From Zopfochytrium polystomum (lineage: Eukaryota; Chytridiomycota; Chytridiomycetes; Chytridiales; Chytridiaceae): a stretch of DNA of 64,000 bases. The stretch covers positions 122,501-186,500 of the forward strand of contig JAIVFJ010000053.1 in assembly GCA_025765615.1 (NCBI GenBank). The letters are read 5' to 3'. The position numbers and the translations under genes are program-made. Positions 53,709 to 64,000 of the stretch are shown piece by piece; within the stretch, counting starts at the first letter, position 1, and each line of letters begins with the position of its first letter. The notes below the pieces were generated by a model. It saw only the letters and a list, made by a program, of their open reading frames with translations. It had not been told where the DNA came from and did no database searches.

Positions 53709-56700
53709 ATGCAGCCACCGCAGCTGCAGCCGCAGCATCAGCCGCAGTCGCAGTCGCCGCCACCTCTTCTTCGGCAGATGCAGACTCAGCAGGCGGCGCA
53801 GATGCACTCTCAGGCGGTGGCTGGGCGGCCCACGCTGTATCCACTACTTCCGCATGCGCACGGCTCCTCGTCCTCGTCATCGTCGTCAACTTCATCAACT
53901 CCTTCCCCTGCGTCCTTCCCTGTTCTCTCTCCCCTTGCATCTCCACCCATCATGGCGATCACCCCCTCTGGCGCAACAACTTCGTCGGTCGGCAGTGGGG
54001 GCAGCAACCATTCTCACAGGCTGCCGCCGCAACCGCTTCCCATCGGAGTGCTCCAGCAGGACATTGGCATCACCCTCCAGACCTACCGCTTTCCCGATCC
54101 AGCGACGACATCTCGCCTCGATCTGGATTCATCCGATGAGGACAACGATGCTGACGATGATGACGAAGACGGCGAAGAGGGCGATCAGGACGGCGGGAGT
54201 GAGAGCGGTCGGGCGGATGACAACGATGACGACGAGGACGACGATCCCTTCAGACCAAAGAAAGCCTTCACTGGCTTCGCAGCACCACCTTCCATTCCGT
54301 CGTCTGAAAACATCTTCGCCATGGGTGGCGACGCCGTTCTCTTGCCCACTGGGCAGCGGCCAGATTCGTACCATCCCTCCCTCAGCCCGTCGCCGCCCCC
54401 GCTGCTGGCCCCGATCGATCCATCCCAGCTACCACTCCAAAGTCCCACCCCCGCCCTTGCATCCGGCCAAGCCGTTACGCCAATGTCCGAGGAGTGGCGG
54501 CCCTCGCCCCAGCCGCCCCGACCGCCCTCAATCGCCCTCAGCATCTTGGAGCTGGAGCGTTATCTCCATGGCTGGCATGCGACCCATTCACGCCTGTCTG
54601 TGGTGGAACCGATGAGCGATGGCGCCAGCAGCGAAGCCATGTCAGGCACACCAACCAGTGTCGAGCATGCCGCACATGCGACTCTTCCAAGTACCAGTGC
54701 GCCAGATAGCGATGCCAAATCTGCGTCAAGTTTCTCGGACCAAGGATCGGTGGACGATCTGGCTATGTCGAACGGACCAAAGCCGACCCGATCGATCCTA
54801 AAGAAGGTCAGCGTCTTGTCAAAATCGTCCAGCACGAGCGGCGGCGGGACCAGCAGTTACAGGACGAGCCTACGCCGCATCGACATCCCGATTGCTCCAG
54901 GGTTCGACCTCAGCGAAGATGAACAGACGCCCTCCGCGGCGGCGCCGCACACTGGGCTTCCCACTCCGCCCAGTGTCCTTGGTGAAGCAATCACAAGCCC
55001 CGTCTCTGCGACAAGTTCTCAGATAAAGTCGCCTCCACTGACGCCTCTCGCTTCGAAAGCCTCATTCACGTCAGCTCACGTACCAAAGCCGGAGATTGTT
55101 CAGATTGTCCCGGTGGTGCACCAGTTTTCCTCAGAACAGCAACGTACCACAACTTTTCCACCCCCACCGACGCACCTGCCGCTTGCAATCACGACCGCGC
55201 CGGATTCTGTCATCGCCGCCCTGTTTTCATTACCGCAGACTCATCTTGATGTTTCGACGCCCCAACTTCAAGCTCTTGGCCCTTCCGGCGTCCCCGTGTC
55301 TCTCCTTCCACCGCCACCGTACCCTTTCATTCCTCCTTCATCCTCACCGCTAGAGATTCTTGCGATTGGCCATGGATTTTGGAAGAACGGGGACAGAACG
55401 TCAGCTTTTCGTGCGTGCCATTACGCCATCATTGCCAGCATCGTACAGGTGTTGTCACCGCAGCAGCTAGCCAACAAGGGCCGACCACGGACCGCTTCAT
55501 CTTCTGTGCAAATCATGGCACCTCCACCTATACCGCTCACTCCAACTTCAGCACGCCGGCCGCCGGTCCTCAACTTTTCAACTGCCAGCCTTCGTTCACT
55601 TTCCAATTCTCGCAGTGCAGAGACGTCTGCAGTGGCTCTCTACATCCTCGCCGCCAGCGTGTTCGAGGGTGTGGGGTGCGCGCCCGATGCAGATTTGGGT
55701 CTCGCCTTGCTTGAGGCAGCGGCGTTCGTTGGGACGGAGGGCGTCGGAAGCGACGTGTTTGCGGGACTTGTCGTTCGGAGAACCGCGAAGGAAGCGATTC
55801 GCGCTTCCGTTCGGCAAACAGAGAGGCATCGTTCGTTCTCTGGCACCTCGACGACTAGTATGGTGCTCCCAATGCCTTTGCCGATGCCGCCGCCTCCGCC
55901 GTCTTCCACTGTCTCCTCCGCGTCCAGCGGCAGCAGCAGAGCCAGCATGGGCTCTGGCGGGCTTGCTCGACGCAAGAGCGAGACTCGCACACGTGCTGGT
56001 GCTGTTCGATCAGCAGAGCAAGGGGAGGCAGAGTACGCGGAGCCGGAGGGAAAAGAGCGGTCGCGCCGACGGTCAGCGTGGATGACGAAGCTGCAGTCGA
56101 ACCTTGGTGGCTTCAAAGGCGACGCAGCCGCGGGGGCGCCCAGCAACAGCAGTCCACTCTCACCTGCAGCGGAGGAGGCCGAGAACGTTGCAGTGAAGAG
56201 GCGGCCGTCGTTGAAGTTCTTGATGCGGAGAAAGTCGGGAGCTCCTGCACCGGAAAGCGGCAGCGGCAACGGCGCAAAGTCCGAGGCGCCTCCGATACCG
56301 CCACTGACGTCGTCCGCAACCCAGTCCCCGGCAGCGCCGCGGTCGTCCGTTCTCACCACATCCGCGTGGCAACTTCTGTCCGAGTCTTCCACAGGCGCGC
56401 TCACCAACGTGGTCCAGCCACCCTCCCCTGCACCCACTCTTGCACTCCCCGGCGCACGCGACTTTGTCCGTCTGGCAACCCTCCGCCTCGCAGACGCCTT
56501 CGCCTCGGGACGCCCGGGAATCCCACCGCAGCGCGACGCTGCTGAATACTACCTTGCGGTCGCCAAGTCGCTTGCCAACGTCCAGGCGAAGCAACAACAA
56601 CAACAGCAGCAGCAGCAGCAGCAGCAGCCAAAGCGCAAAGAAAAGCAGTCCAGCCTCTTGTCTGGACGGAAACACCGCTCCCAGCAGCTCCCACACGAAC

Positions 56701-57137
56701 AGCAGCAACAGCAGCAGCAGATTGTGAACTTGCACCTCCCCCTGCCGCCACCGCCGCTTCAGCCATCCGATCCGTCCATGCAGCAGCCGCAGCGACGGCG
56801 GTCGCTCCGCGCACGGGCGTCGCTGGACGAGAAGGGTGCCGCCTTACGGGGGACGCGCAAGTCGCTGGACGAGCAGGGCCGACCGGAGCAGCAGCGTGGT
56901 GTGGGCGGCGGGCTATTCCGGCAGCGCAGCCTGTCAAAGGGAACCGCCGAAAAGCGCACGGCGGCAGCCGGGTTCGCGGTGAATAACGCGGTGGAGCCTG
57001 TTGCAGGGGCAGGACAGCCTGCAGTTCCTGTGTTGCGGACAGTGAATGGCGCAATGAGTGCCGAGGGCGCTGCTGTCGGTGGTGGGCAGGCAGGAGGAGC
57101 GGGACAGAAGACGCCAGCGACGTGGGCGTCGCATTAG
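53709..57137 (+). CDS. long disordered protein with Sel1-like helical repeats
   Basis: Intronless ORF of 1142 residues, unusual for this window. The N-terminus (1-130) is Gln/Pro/Ser-rich; 140-185 is strongly acidic; 190-540 is Ser/Pro-rich. A folded section follows (about 555-590: PLEILAIGHGFWKNGDRTSA, YAIIASIVQVL; and 635-690: TSAVALYILAASVFEGVGC, GLALLEAAAFVGTEGV). Another helical piece comes near 915-960 (FVRLATLRLADAFASGRPGI, RDAAEYYLAVAKSL). The pattern of Ala-rich helix pairs with 'GxG(C/I)xxxxxxA' resembles Sel1 repeats, as in activators of chitin synthase or signalling adaptors. The C-terminus is Gln-rich and basic with KSLDEQG-type repeats. No catalytic motif; function not assigned. 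Confidence 0.75.
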   Translation: MQPPQLQPQHQPQSQSPPPLLRQMQTQQAAQMHSQAVAGRPTLYPLLPHAHGSSSSSSSSTSSTPSPASFPVLSPLASPPIMAITPSGATTSSVGSGGSNHSHRLPPQPLPIGVLQQDIGITLQTYRFPDPATTSRLDLDSSDEDNDADDDDEDGEEGDQDGGSESGRADDNDDDEDDDPFRPKKAFTGFAAPPSIPSSENIFAMGGDAVLLPTGQRPDSYHPSLSPSPPPLLAPIDPSQLPLQSPTPALASGQAVTPMSEEWRPSPQPPRPPSIALSILELERYLHGWHATHSRLSVVEPMSDGASSEAMSGTPTSVEHAAHATLPSTSAPDSDAKSASSFSDQGSVDDLAMSNGPKPTRSILKKVSVLSKSSSTSGGGTSSYRTSLRRIDIPIAPGFDLSEDEQTPSAAAPHTGLPTPPSVLGEAITSPVSATSSQIKSPPLTPLASKASFTSAHVPKPEIVQIVPVVHQFSSEQQRTTTFPPPPTHLPLAITTAPDSVIAALFSLPQTHLDVSTPQLQALGPSGVPVSLLPPPPYPFIPPSSSPLEILAIGHGFWKNGDRTSAFRACHYAIIASIVQVLSPQQLANKGRPRTASSSVQIMAPPPIPLTPTSARRPPVLNFSTASLRSLSNSRSAETSAVALYILAASVFEGVGCAPDADLGLALLEAAAFVGTEGVGSDVFAGLVVRRTAKEAIRASVRQTERHRSFSGTSTTSMVLPMPLPMPPPPPSSTVSSASSGSSRASMGSGGLARRKSETRTRAGAVRSAEQGEAEYAEPEGKERSRRRSAWMTKLQSNLGGFKGDAAAGAPSNSSPLSPAAEEAENVAVKRRPSLKFLMRRKSGAPAPESGSGNGAKSEAPPIPPLTSSATQSPAAPRSSVLTTSAWQLLSESSTGALTNVVQPPSPAPTLALPGARDFVRLATLRLADAFASGRPGIPPQRDAAEYYLAVAKSLANVQAKQQQQQQQQQQQQPKRKEKQSSLLSGRKHRSQQLPHEQQQQQQQIVNLHLPLPPPPLQPSDPSMQQPQRRRSLRARASLDEKGAALRGTRKSLDEQGRPEQQRGVGGGLFRQRSLSKGTAEKRTAAAGFAVNNAVEPVAGAGQPAVPVLRTVNGAMSAEGAAVGGGQAGGAGQKTPATWASH

Positions 57138-57241
57138 AAGTTTTTTCTAAAGGTTATGTCGACTTCGATCTCTTTGTTCTTAAAAGTTCCTTGTTTTCCT
57201 TCATCCTCACTATACTCTGTCGCTTTCTGTTCTTTCTTATT

Positions 57242-57287
57242 CTTTTTTTTTTTTGTTTTTTTTTTTTGTTTTGTTGTTTTGTTTTTG
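57242..57287. terminator. T-rich 3' region of the Sel1-like gene
   Basis: Runs of T interrupted by single G about 100 bp after the stop codon. It is consistent with a fungal U-rich 3' processing region; no AATAAA is seen. Confidence 0.35.
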
Positions 57288-57879
57288 CCTTATCTATAAC
57301 CTTCGCGGCTATTTCTCCGCAGGTTTGCACCCCCGTGCGAAAACCCACCTTGTGAATCATCCATTCAAGCGGTCCTCCCATGTTCCAGACTTGTCACTGT
57401 CTTGTACCCCACTGCCCGAAAAACCTTCCCATTCTTTTCACACACTCTTCGGCCAATCTTACATTCCTTGTTCTATTTGCTGCCGATGTGGGCCTTGCGG
57501 CCGTTTTCGGCCCCGCACCTCCGGCCCGCCCACCTTTGTTTAGAAGAAACCCATTCGTGGATTCAAAAATATTCGTGGCGAAAGGGAAGAGCAGGGTCAC
57601 GGATGCCTGGTTTGGCCCCCGTGATTACCCTCGATGAATAGAGTCGTCGTGAAGAAAACTTACCGTGTTTGATCAACATTCCAGCGCTGAGGGATGCACC
57701 AGCTTCCCACTCGTGTTTGTTGTTTGGCGATATTGCTTGTGAACTTTGTCATCATTCTGTGGTTTACAAGAGGAGTTCCTGAGTAGCTTCTCTCTTCCGC
57801 AGAGGTTGTAATTCCCTTGCCTCCAATCCAAACTGTGCCACAGTCCATAACTTGCCATCTTTCGGTTGACCGTCGACCC

Positions 57880-58442
57880 CGCGATCGGCGATACCAGCGG
57901 AGGCGGCCACGTTGCGGTGCTTACGAGAGCGAGATCGAGCCGGGGTTCGGCTTTCATCCGGAGGATTGCGCCACCAGAACGGGCGGCGTGAGGTGCTTGA
58001 TTGGTGGAAGTCAAGCGAGCTGGACCTTCGGTATTCCGGGTGGTCGATGGACTTCCCGGCGCTACTCGGCACCAACGAACAAGCTAAAGAAATTCTGAAC
58101 TGGTAGAAAGCGAGCGGGTTGGAGCTCACATTCTCGAACCATGCAATGCATGACACCAGCAAAAAGAACGACTCTGCGCACTTCAGTGGTGAAAAATTCC
58201 AGCACCAAGCAGGGACGAGTCAGCGTGCTTCAGTGGTGGAAAGACAGCGGCCTCGAGATGAAAACATGCAAAGGACGCCATCGGCGGCGCTTGCGGAGGA
58301 GGTCGCCTTGCGGCTCTTGCTTGGTGGGAAAAGGGGATTGGAGATCGAAATTCCGACCACGCATTCGAGTGGGCCAGCGAGCAGGGTCATGCCACGTTCT
58401 TCAATGGTGGAAAGAGAACGGGCTGCCGATGCAGTGCACTAG
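57880..58442 (+). pseudogene. relic of a chytrid WWK-type ankyrin-like repeat gene
   Basis: Three degenerate repeats are readable on the plus strand in different frames: EVLDWWKSSELDLRYSGWSM, then EILNW-stop-KASGLELTFSNHAM (TAG at 58104-58106 in place of Trp), then VLQWWKDSGLEMK and HVLQWWKENGLPM. Each unit has the V/I-L-x-W-W-K-x-S-G-L core of long repeat proteins I associate with chytrid genomes. The stop codon, at least two frame changes and missing middle parts mark it as a pseudogene. Sequence upstream to 57660 may belong to it. Confidence 0.65.
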
Positions 58443-59094
58443 CGTGCACCACGAATCAAATGGGTATTCTAACTCGACCCGATTCCATTAGACATTCCGA
58501 ACCCTAATGACGCGTTTTAGATGTTTTCCGACATTTGAATCCGACAAATTGCTGATTTTCGTCGAAGTTCGCCAAACCAAATGGAAATTCGACATTTCTA
58601 CTGCTTAACGCTGAATCAAATCGAGTTTAAATAAATTTTCTTCAGAAGCGTCTGATTCAAAATCCAATTCGAATTTTCGACGGTCTAATTCGACTTTGTT
58701 TGAATTCTGACTCGATTTGGTCCGTGGCGGACCCCACAGCGCACAAGCATTGATGGCGCTTGGCGCCACCTCCCAGCCCTGAATAGATCTGCGGTTATTC
58801 CTGAACCAACCGACGCCACGCCCTTACTAACAGAAAATAGGAAAGTATGTATATCTCGGTTTGATCAGTTTGATCACGGTTCGAGATCAAAACGTCAAAT
58901 AGGTGCCCAGTCTCGTTCTTCGTTAGCAAGTCGGCCCAACGAGGCAAACAACGAGAATTATAGGAGCACACTGAAGAAGTAAGAAGTCTACATGGAATAA
59001 TTACCAGAGAGCCATCAGCCAGCTGCATTATCCCATGTCCAATTTCATAACAAAGCTATGGCAACGATGTTGCTGACGTCTGCAAAGACGAAAA
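58443..59094. other. AT-rich spacer, no supported gene
   Basis: Contains many near-copies of TCGAATT/TTCGAC (58560-58720), giving a weakly self-complementary region, then unassigned DNA with a 77-codon minus ORF at 58795-59028 that I cannot place. Confidence 0.4.
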
Positions 59095-60010
59095 ATGATA
59101 TTTAAAGGAATCCTTCTTTGTGTGGTTATGGCTCGTCCCACAGCCTGTGGGGACGTTAAAACTGTGAAATATGCTATTCTCATCAGCAATTGCGAATATC
59201 ACAATTCAGACTTACTGCATAAATTTCGATTTATTATGATGCCAATATCTTGATGATATACCTAGAGCCTTTCAGTGCCAGAGCCAAATCTCACCAGTGG
59301 GACAAAAGGCCAAAATTTGATCTGCCATGCTATTGCCTGTGTAAACAGTCTACTCTGAGTGAGTGAGTGGAAGGAGTGAATGAAGTGGAGATGTGTGTTT
59401 GTGGGTGGTCCTTCTCCCAACTTGGAGAGAAAGGAGAAAAAACTCTGTTATGAATTATTGATACATGATGATGTTATACATGTTGTAATAGTTGCTAGGC
59501 AAGCGTGACCGGCACAGGGTAAAAACCTCTCCTATATTATCTGCTTGAGCAGAGGAAGAGGAAAACTGTTAACACCAGGTTTCCGTTCCACTTAATACTC
59601 AGAGTATTTGTCAACAGCGCAAGCCAGCGCCCAGGTCTGCATTGGTGGTGGCTTGCTCTCCCATGGGCATCGTGAGAACGATAACTGACAGTCACAATAG
59701 GTTTGGGTCCGTCTTGTGCCTCTTGCTGCTAACCAGTCAGTTCCGCCTAACAGCTTTTTCCAATATGTGGCCAATATTTAGTTCAAAACATCCACAAGAG
59801 GGGTGGTTCCACCACAACACAAAGCCATCACCTGGAGCACAGTTAGAGTGTGAAAAAATGCTCAGCCCATCCAAATTTCACAGTATTCTCAGCAGCCCAA
59901 TTCTGGGCAAATTTCTGGGAGGAGCATTGCTTTGGCCCTCTCAAGCACCAGTCTTTACATTTTATTGAGTCACCAAGGGTGGATGGTGATAGAATTTTTC
60001 AGCTCTTCGG
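59095..60010. repeat. dispersed repeat family R3, copy 2, split by R2
   Basis: Homologous to 50085-50900. The left part is 59095-59335 and the right part 59753-60010; the R2 repeat 59338-59752 lies between. Confidence 0.65.
59338..59752 (+). repeat. R2 repeat, left direct copy (possible LTR)
   Basis: 415 bp with TGTGTAAACAG at the start and GCCTAACA at the end, so TG...CA bounded. Direct copy at 61455-61868, inverted copy at 43390-43769. Confidence 0.8.
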
Positions 60011-60235
60011 AGCCCAAAATGAATTAGAGTGTTGTGGTGTCAGAGTGTTGAGTGAGGTGTCTCCAAGCCTTGTGTCTGCTTTTTGAAGAAAGCTGAAATA
60101 AACAATTTAAGTAAAGGAATATTCATTTGTTCACAACTTAGCATCTTCAAAGTTTGGCTGGCCATAATCCCTATGTAAGATCTCCATCCTACCCCCAGAA
60201 AGAACCCCACTGATAAAACGGTTTTAGGGGTTCCT

Positions 60236-60770
60236 GAGAAACAGAATATTGCCAATGGCTCTGTTTTGAGAGTTCAGTGGAGAGAAATCACTGAGAAGAA
60301 TATATTTTGGGAAAGCACCAGAGAACGCTCATCAGGATTTTGCCACATAGTAATTGAGGTCCTTTACAGTGGGGTGACAAAAGCTTTCGTGGAAATGTCA
60401 AAAATTAAGGTGCGGTGCCGAACATTTACTTTGCCAAACTCTGTGGTTTTTCCACAAATTGATGTGAAACTTCTCACACGCATGGTGAACTTTCAGTGCA
60501 ACATGCTGCATAAAGCTGGTATTCATTCTATGGCCGGGTCACTTAGTAATTCTAATTTTGGTACAAAACTCCAAAATTTCGAAGAAAAACTTACACTGCT
60601 GATAGGAGTTGAAAAAAACACTTTTAGTTCAGCTGTGATTGGTTGAACTTACAGAGAAATGATAAAAGACTGTGTAAAACATATTGAAACATACGAAAAA
60701 AATTTGTGGACCAAAACACCACGTTATGAACAATTGCTTGATGGATGGATTGAAAGCTGTCAAAAATTAG
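60236..60770 (+). CDS. unknown ORF inside the R2-flanked region, probably degenerate
   Basis: A plus-strand frame reads from before the ATG at 60266 to TGA at 60644, with MRVQWREITEKNIFWES, SGVTKAFVEMSKIKVRCRTF, then FEEKLTLLIGVEKNTFSSAV. After the stop the same frame goes on with TYREMIKDCVKHIETYEKNL and YEQLLDGWIESCQKLV before another stop. Composition (Lys/Glu/Phe, AT-rich) differs from the cellular genes. I do not recognise a family; a transposon-encoded protein is likely. The single stop may be a nonsense mutation. Confidence 0.35.
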
Positions 60771-61454
60771 TTCTCCCCAAAATGACTATCCTGTAAGAAC
60801 TTGCTGCCCTTTTTTGCTCTTATTGAATGCAGTATACATTTTGTAAGCTGTTTGTGAGCGTTTGCCCACCCATGGACTATATTAATGCGACACTGATGCA
60901 CATCTGAAAGAATTAGTATTTTTGACCTAATTGAGTCAATGCCTTTGATCCTTATCTCCAATTTTCCACAGTATCGTTGAATACACAAAAAAACTGCCCC
61001 TTCAATTCTCTGCAAATTTTACCTGCTGCAGCCATCTTTGGCACTGCGCTTTTATTTCTCAAGACTGATGGAAGATTTTCTTCCAATTTCTGGAGTTGGA
61101 AGAAACAATTCATGCAGCATATTGGTTCACTGATTTGCACTGTGTGTACAAAGTTCATTTGTTTGCATATTCAAAGACCAAATTACCCCAAATATATTGT
61201 AAAAAACACAAAAAGAGGAGAGCAGGGAATTAACACAGGACTAGTTAAAGTAATTAACCCCTGAGCCAAGGCATCATTAATATCTTAGACCACAGCATAT
61301 TCTGATATTCTTTTCCTGCCATTTCAAAATTTTAAAATACAAATCTCCAAAGGTCAAAATTCCTCCAATCACCTGAGAATATAAATGCCCTAAAGATTCT
61401 TTGGCCCTGTTTGGCGAGAAACCAGAGGTTGATTTCCAAAATTGGGATATTGAC

Positions 61455-61868
61455 TGTGTAAACAGTCTACGCTGAGTGAGTGAGTGGAAGGAGTGGATGA
61501 AGTGGAGATGTGTGTTTGTGGGTGGTCCTTCTCCCCAACATGGAGTGAAAGAGAAAAACTCTGTTATGAATAATTGATACATGGTGATGATATGCACGCT
61601 GTAATAGTTGCTAGGCAAGCGTGACTGGCACAGGGTAAAAACCTCTCCTACATTATCTGCTTGAGCAGAGGAGGAGGAAAACTGTTAACACCAGGTTTCC
61701 GTTCCACTTAATACTCAGAGTATTTGTCAACAGCGCAAGCCAGCGCCCAGGTCTGCATTGGTGGTGGCTTGCTCTCCCATGGGCATCGTGAGAATGGTAA
61801 CTGACAGTGACAATAGTTTCGGGTCCCTCTTGTGCCTCTTGCTGCTAACCAGTCAGTTCTGCCAAACA
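61455..61868 (+). repeat. R2 repeat, right direct copy (possible LTR)
   Basis: 414 bp, similar throughout to 59338-59752 with scattered substitutions (for example GCCAAACA at the end instead of GCCTAACA). Confidence 0.8.
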
Positions 61869-62414
61869 TCTTCCAAAAGCGGCATTGGCTATGAGTGTGA
61901 ATCTGTTGCACCCTTGCTATATTGGAGACTCAAGCCAAAGGTTATGCACAGTTGTCAGAGCAATCTGTCTAAAGCCAATGATCAGGTTTGGTCAGATTCT
62001 TTTGATATCGTGGCCGTGCATTGCAGAGATTTAAGCAATATTCTGTACTTTCTGTACTTACTATTAGTAGCTGCTCCTGATGATATTGGGCAAAGAAGAG
62101 CAATGCATAATGGAGGATCCCGTCCTGCGTTTTGCCTTCGGGTTTTATGAAAGGACTTTTCGGACCGCTTGACGGAAGAAAACAATTAACTGGTGTGTGG
62201 ATGAGTCGCTGGGTTCGATTGGGACATGTCAAGCAGGAAAGAGAAGGACCACGAGCGATCATTGCGAACAAAATAAGCGAAGAAAAACCAGGAAAAAAAA
62301 AAAAAAACGAAAAGAAAGAAAGAAAGAAAGAAAACAAAATTTCGACAAACTAATTGGCTCGGAGGTTACCCACAAACTGAAAAAGAGAAAAAAGAAAAAT
62401 ACAACGTTTCAATT
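61869..62414. promoter_or_regulatory. eIF4A upstream region
   Basis: About 550 bp of unassigned DNA ending in an A/GAAA-rich stretch (62291-62335, 62380-62400) before the eIF4A start codon. Likely promoter and 5' leader. Confidence 0.4.
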
Positions 62415-64000
62415 ATGAGCAAATCGTAAGTGTTGGCGGGCGAGTGAGGGAGAAAGAGACGGCGGGCAGCTGCTCTGCTGGTGATGCTGGCTTGGCTTGG
62501 AGGGTGCACGAACGCCGAGCTGCCGTCTTCGCCTCAACGACGGTGTGCGCCCACGAGGCGAGCATCTTGCATGGCCACATCGCCTCACCCCCCCCCCCCC
62601 AACCCCTGCCTACAAGATCTTCTGGAGGGTCGCTCAAACTCAATCCCCTGTTGCAGAAACAATGCCAACGAGTTCAACGACGTCGCCGAAGGCGAGATCA
62701 CGGTAATTACCATCCTGAATTTGCCACATCAACAACGAGAGTCCCTGATCCACTCCACCCTCGCAGTCCAACTGGGATCAGGTTGTCGATAAGTTTGACG
62801 ACATGAGCCTGAAGGACGAGCTCCTTCGCGGCATCTACTCCTACGGGTTAGTGTGTTCCCCAATTCCTTTCCTTTTCTCCCTTTTTCTTTCTTTCTTTCT
62901 TTCTTTCTTTTTCCCCATCCTCTCCCTGACTTCTCCCCAAGGTTCGAACGTCCATCGGCCATCCAGCAGCGCGCCATTCTTCCCGTAGTGAAGGGCCACG
63001 ATGTCATCGCCCAGGCACAGTCTGGCACGGGCAAGACTGCCACCTTCTCCATTTCCATCCTTCAGAAAATCGACGTCACCAAGAAAGTCACTCAGGCCCT
63101 CATTTTGGCGCCTACCCGCGAGCTTGCACAGCAGATTCAGAAAGTCGTCATTGCTCTTGGCGATTATATGAACGCCGAATGCCACGCCTGCGTCGGCGGC
63201 ACCAATGTTCGAGACGATATGCGTAAGCTCGAATCTGGTGTGCACATCGTTGTCGGTACCCCAGGTCGTGTGTACGACATGATCAACCGTGGCGCCCTGC
63301 GTGCGGATAATATCAAAATGTTCGTTCTGGACGAAGCTGATGAAATGCTGTCGCGCGGTTTCACGGACCAGATCTACGACGTCTTCCAACTTCTTCCCCC
63401 TTCCACTCAAGTCGTCCTCCTGTCCGCTACTATGCCCGCAGATGTTTTGCAAGTGACGGAGAAATTCATGCGTAGCCCTGTGCGCATCCTTGTGAAACGG
63501 GATGAGCTCACGCTTGAAGGTATCAAGCAGTTCTACATTGCCGTGGAGAAGGAGGAATGGAAGTTGGATACCCTGTGTGACTTGTACGAAACTGTTACTA
63601 TCACGCAAGCCGTCATTTTCTGCAACACTCGGCGCAAGGTCGAGTGGCTGACCGAAAAGATGACAGGCCGTGACTTCACTGTCTCCGCCCTTCACGGAGA
63701 CATGGGCCAGAACGACCGTGAATTGATCATGAAAGAGTTCAGGTCCGGATCGTCTCGTGTGCTGATCACCACCGACTTGCTGGCCCGCGGTATCGACGTT
63801 CAGCAAGTGTCGCTCGTCATCAACTACGATCTCCCCACCAACCGGGAAAACTACATTCACCGTATTGGCCGAGGTGGTCGATTCGGTCGCAAGGGTGTCG
63901 CCATTAACTTCGTTACCGCGGACGACACGCGTATGATGCGCGAAATTGAGACTTTCTACAACACTCAGGTGATTACTTCTTTGGATTTGCAATCTTGTCC
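62415..64000 (+). CDS. eukaryotic initiation factor 4A (DEAD-box RNA helicase), 3' end outside the window
   Basis: ATP-dependent RNA helicase that unwinds mRNA 5' leaders as part of eIF4F. Exons 62415-62425, 62657-62702, 62767-62846 and 62942-63968, all phase-consistent; a donor gtgatt at 63969 shows the gene continues. First exon encodes only MSKS. Motifs: Q motif [14 protein letters not shown], motif [23 protein letters not shown], motif [15 protein letters not shown], motif [36 protein letters not shown] (motif V), and [18 protein letters not shown] (motif VI). '[20 protein letters not shown]' is the eIF4A-specific N-terminal text, which separates it from Fal1/eIF4A3. The 383-codon minus-strand ORF opposite is a codon-bias shadow. 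Confidence 0.97.

Larger units (their letters stand above)
59338..61868 (+). mobile_element. possible non-autonomous LTR element bounded by R2 repeats
   Basis: Two direct R2 copies of about 415 bp enclose about 1.7 kb with no reverse transcriptase or integrase. The part next to the left copy is R3 sequence, so the two R2 copies may instead be independent insertions. No target-site duplication was found at the outer ends (TTGCC against TCTTC). Confidence 0.4.

Noticed and set aside
59338..61868. target-site duplication for the R2-bounded unit
   Set aside because: The 5 bp on each outer side differ (TTGCC and TCTTC), so insertion as one unit is unproven.
62841..63992. 383-codon minus-strand ORF opposite eIF4A
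   Set aside because: It exactly opposes a strongly conserved eIF4A exon and has no family signal; a codon-bias shadow.

Overview
The window is nuclear DNA of a fungus, most likely a chytrid (Chytridiomycota). Genes are broken by many short introns (about 47-210 bp, mostly GT-AG). Coding parts are GC-rich, the spacers are full of CT/GA, CA/GT and poly-A/T microsatellites, and the gene set is eukaryotic: eIF4A, PIG-T, TPX2, ataxin-2/Pbp1, chorismate synthase. Tandem WWK-type ankyrin-like repeats of a kind common in chytrids survive as a relic near 57.9-58.4 kb. No bacterial operon, CRISPR array, rRNA or convincing tRNA is visible.

Layout. 0.5-3.2 kb: a low-complexity Q/H/P/A-rich coding region that drifts through all three frames. 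4.3-6.6 kb (+): an AAA ATPase. 8.5-9.2 kb (-): BORCS6-like BORC subunit. 9.6-12.6 kb (-): TPX2-like spindle protein, eight exons. 13.0-14.5 kb (-): phosphopantetheine adenylyltransferase, divergent from a RidA/YjgF protein (14.7-15.5 kb, +). 15.8-18.3 kb (-): 2-aminomuconic semialdehyde dehydrogenase (ALDH8A1 type), divergent from PIG-T (18.5-21.0 kb, +). 21.2-23.2 kb (-): chorismate synthase. 24-32 kb: two copies of an unrecognised lysine/arginine-rich small protein family flanking a larger unknown gene, with dispersed repeats. 33.6-36.9 kb (-): a membrane sensor with an extracytoplasmic domain, TPRs and a C-terminal VWA domain. 38.6-42.8 kb (-): ataxin-2/Pbp1. 43.4-51.9 kb and 59.1-61.9 kb: mobile DNA. 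53.7-57.1 kb (+): a long disordered Sel1-like protein. 62.4 kb to the end (+): eIF4A, running off the window.

The most striking object is the Ty3/gypsy element at 43789-49451 (minus strand). It has 353-bp LTRs, gag with a zinc knuckle, a candidate -1 frameshift site, protease, RT, RNase H, integrase and a chromodomain. Its U3 holds a perfect array of alternating GAA/TTC heat-shock-factor sites upstream of a TATA box. The predicted RNA 5' end is perfectly complementary over 11 nt to the sequence just inside the 5' LTR, the arrangement of Tf1-type self-priming. The element sits inside an older inverted LTR of its own family and is itself interrupted by a third LTR copy with a 5-bp target-site duplication. 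It thus looks like a recent, possibly heat-responsive, self-primed family.

Metabolic context: the ALDH8A1-type dehydrogenase and the RidA-family protein next door fit consecutive steps (2-aminomuconic semialdehyde to 2-aminomuconate, then deamination) of tryptophan/kynurenine breakdown. Exon boundaries were worked out by hand from GT-AG sites, reading-phase agreement and remembered family motifs. No alignment or database search was run.
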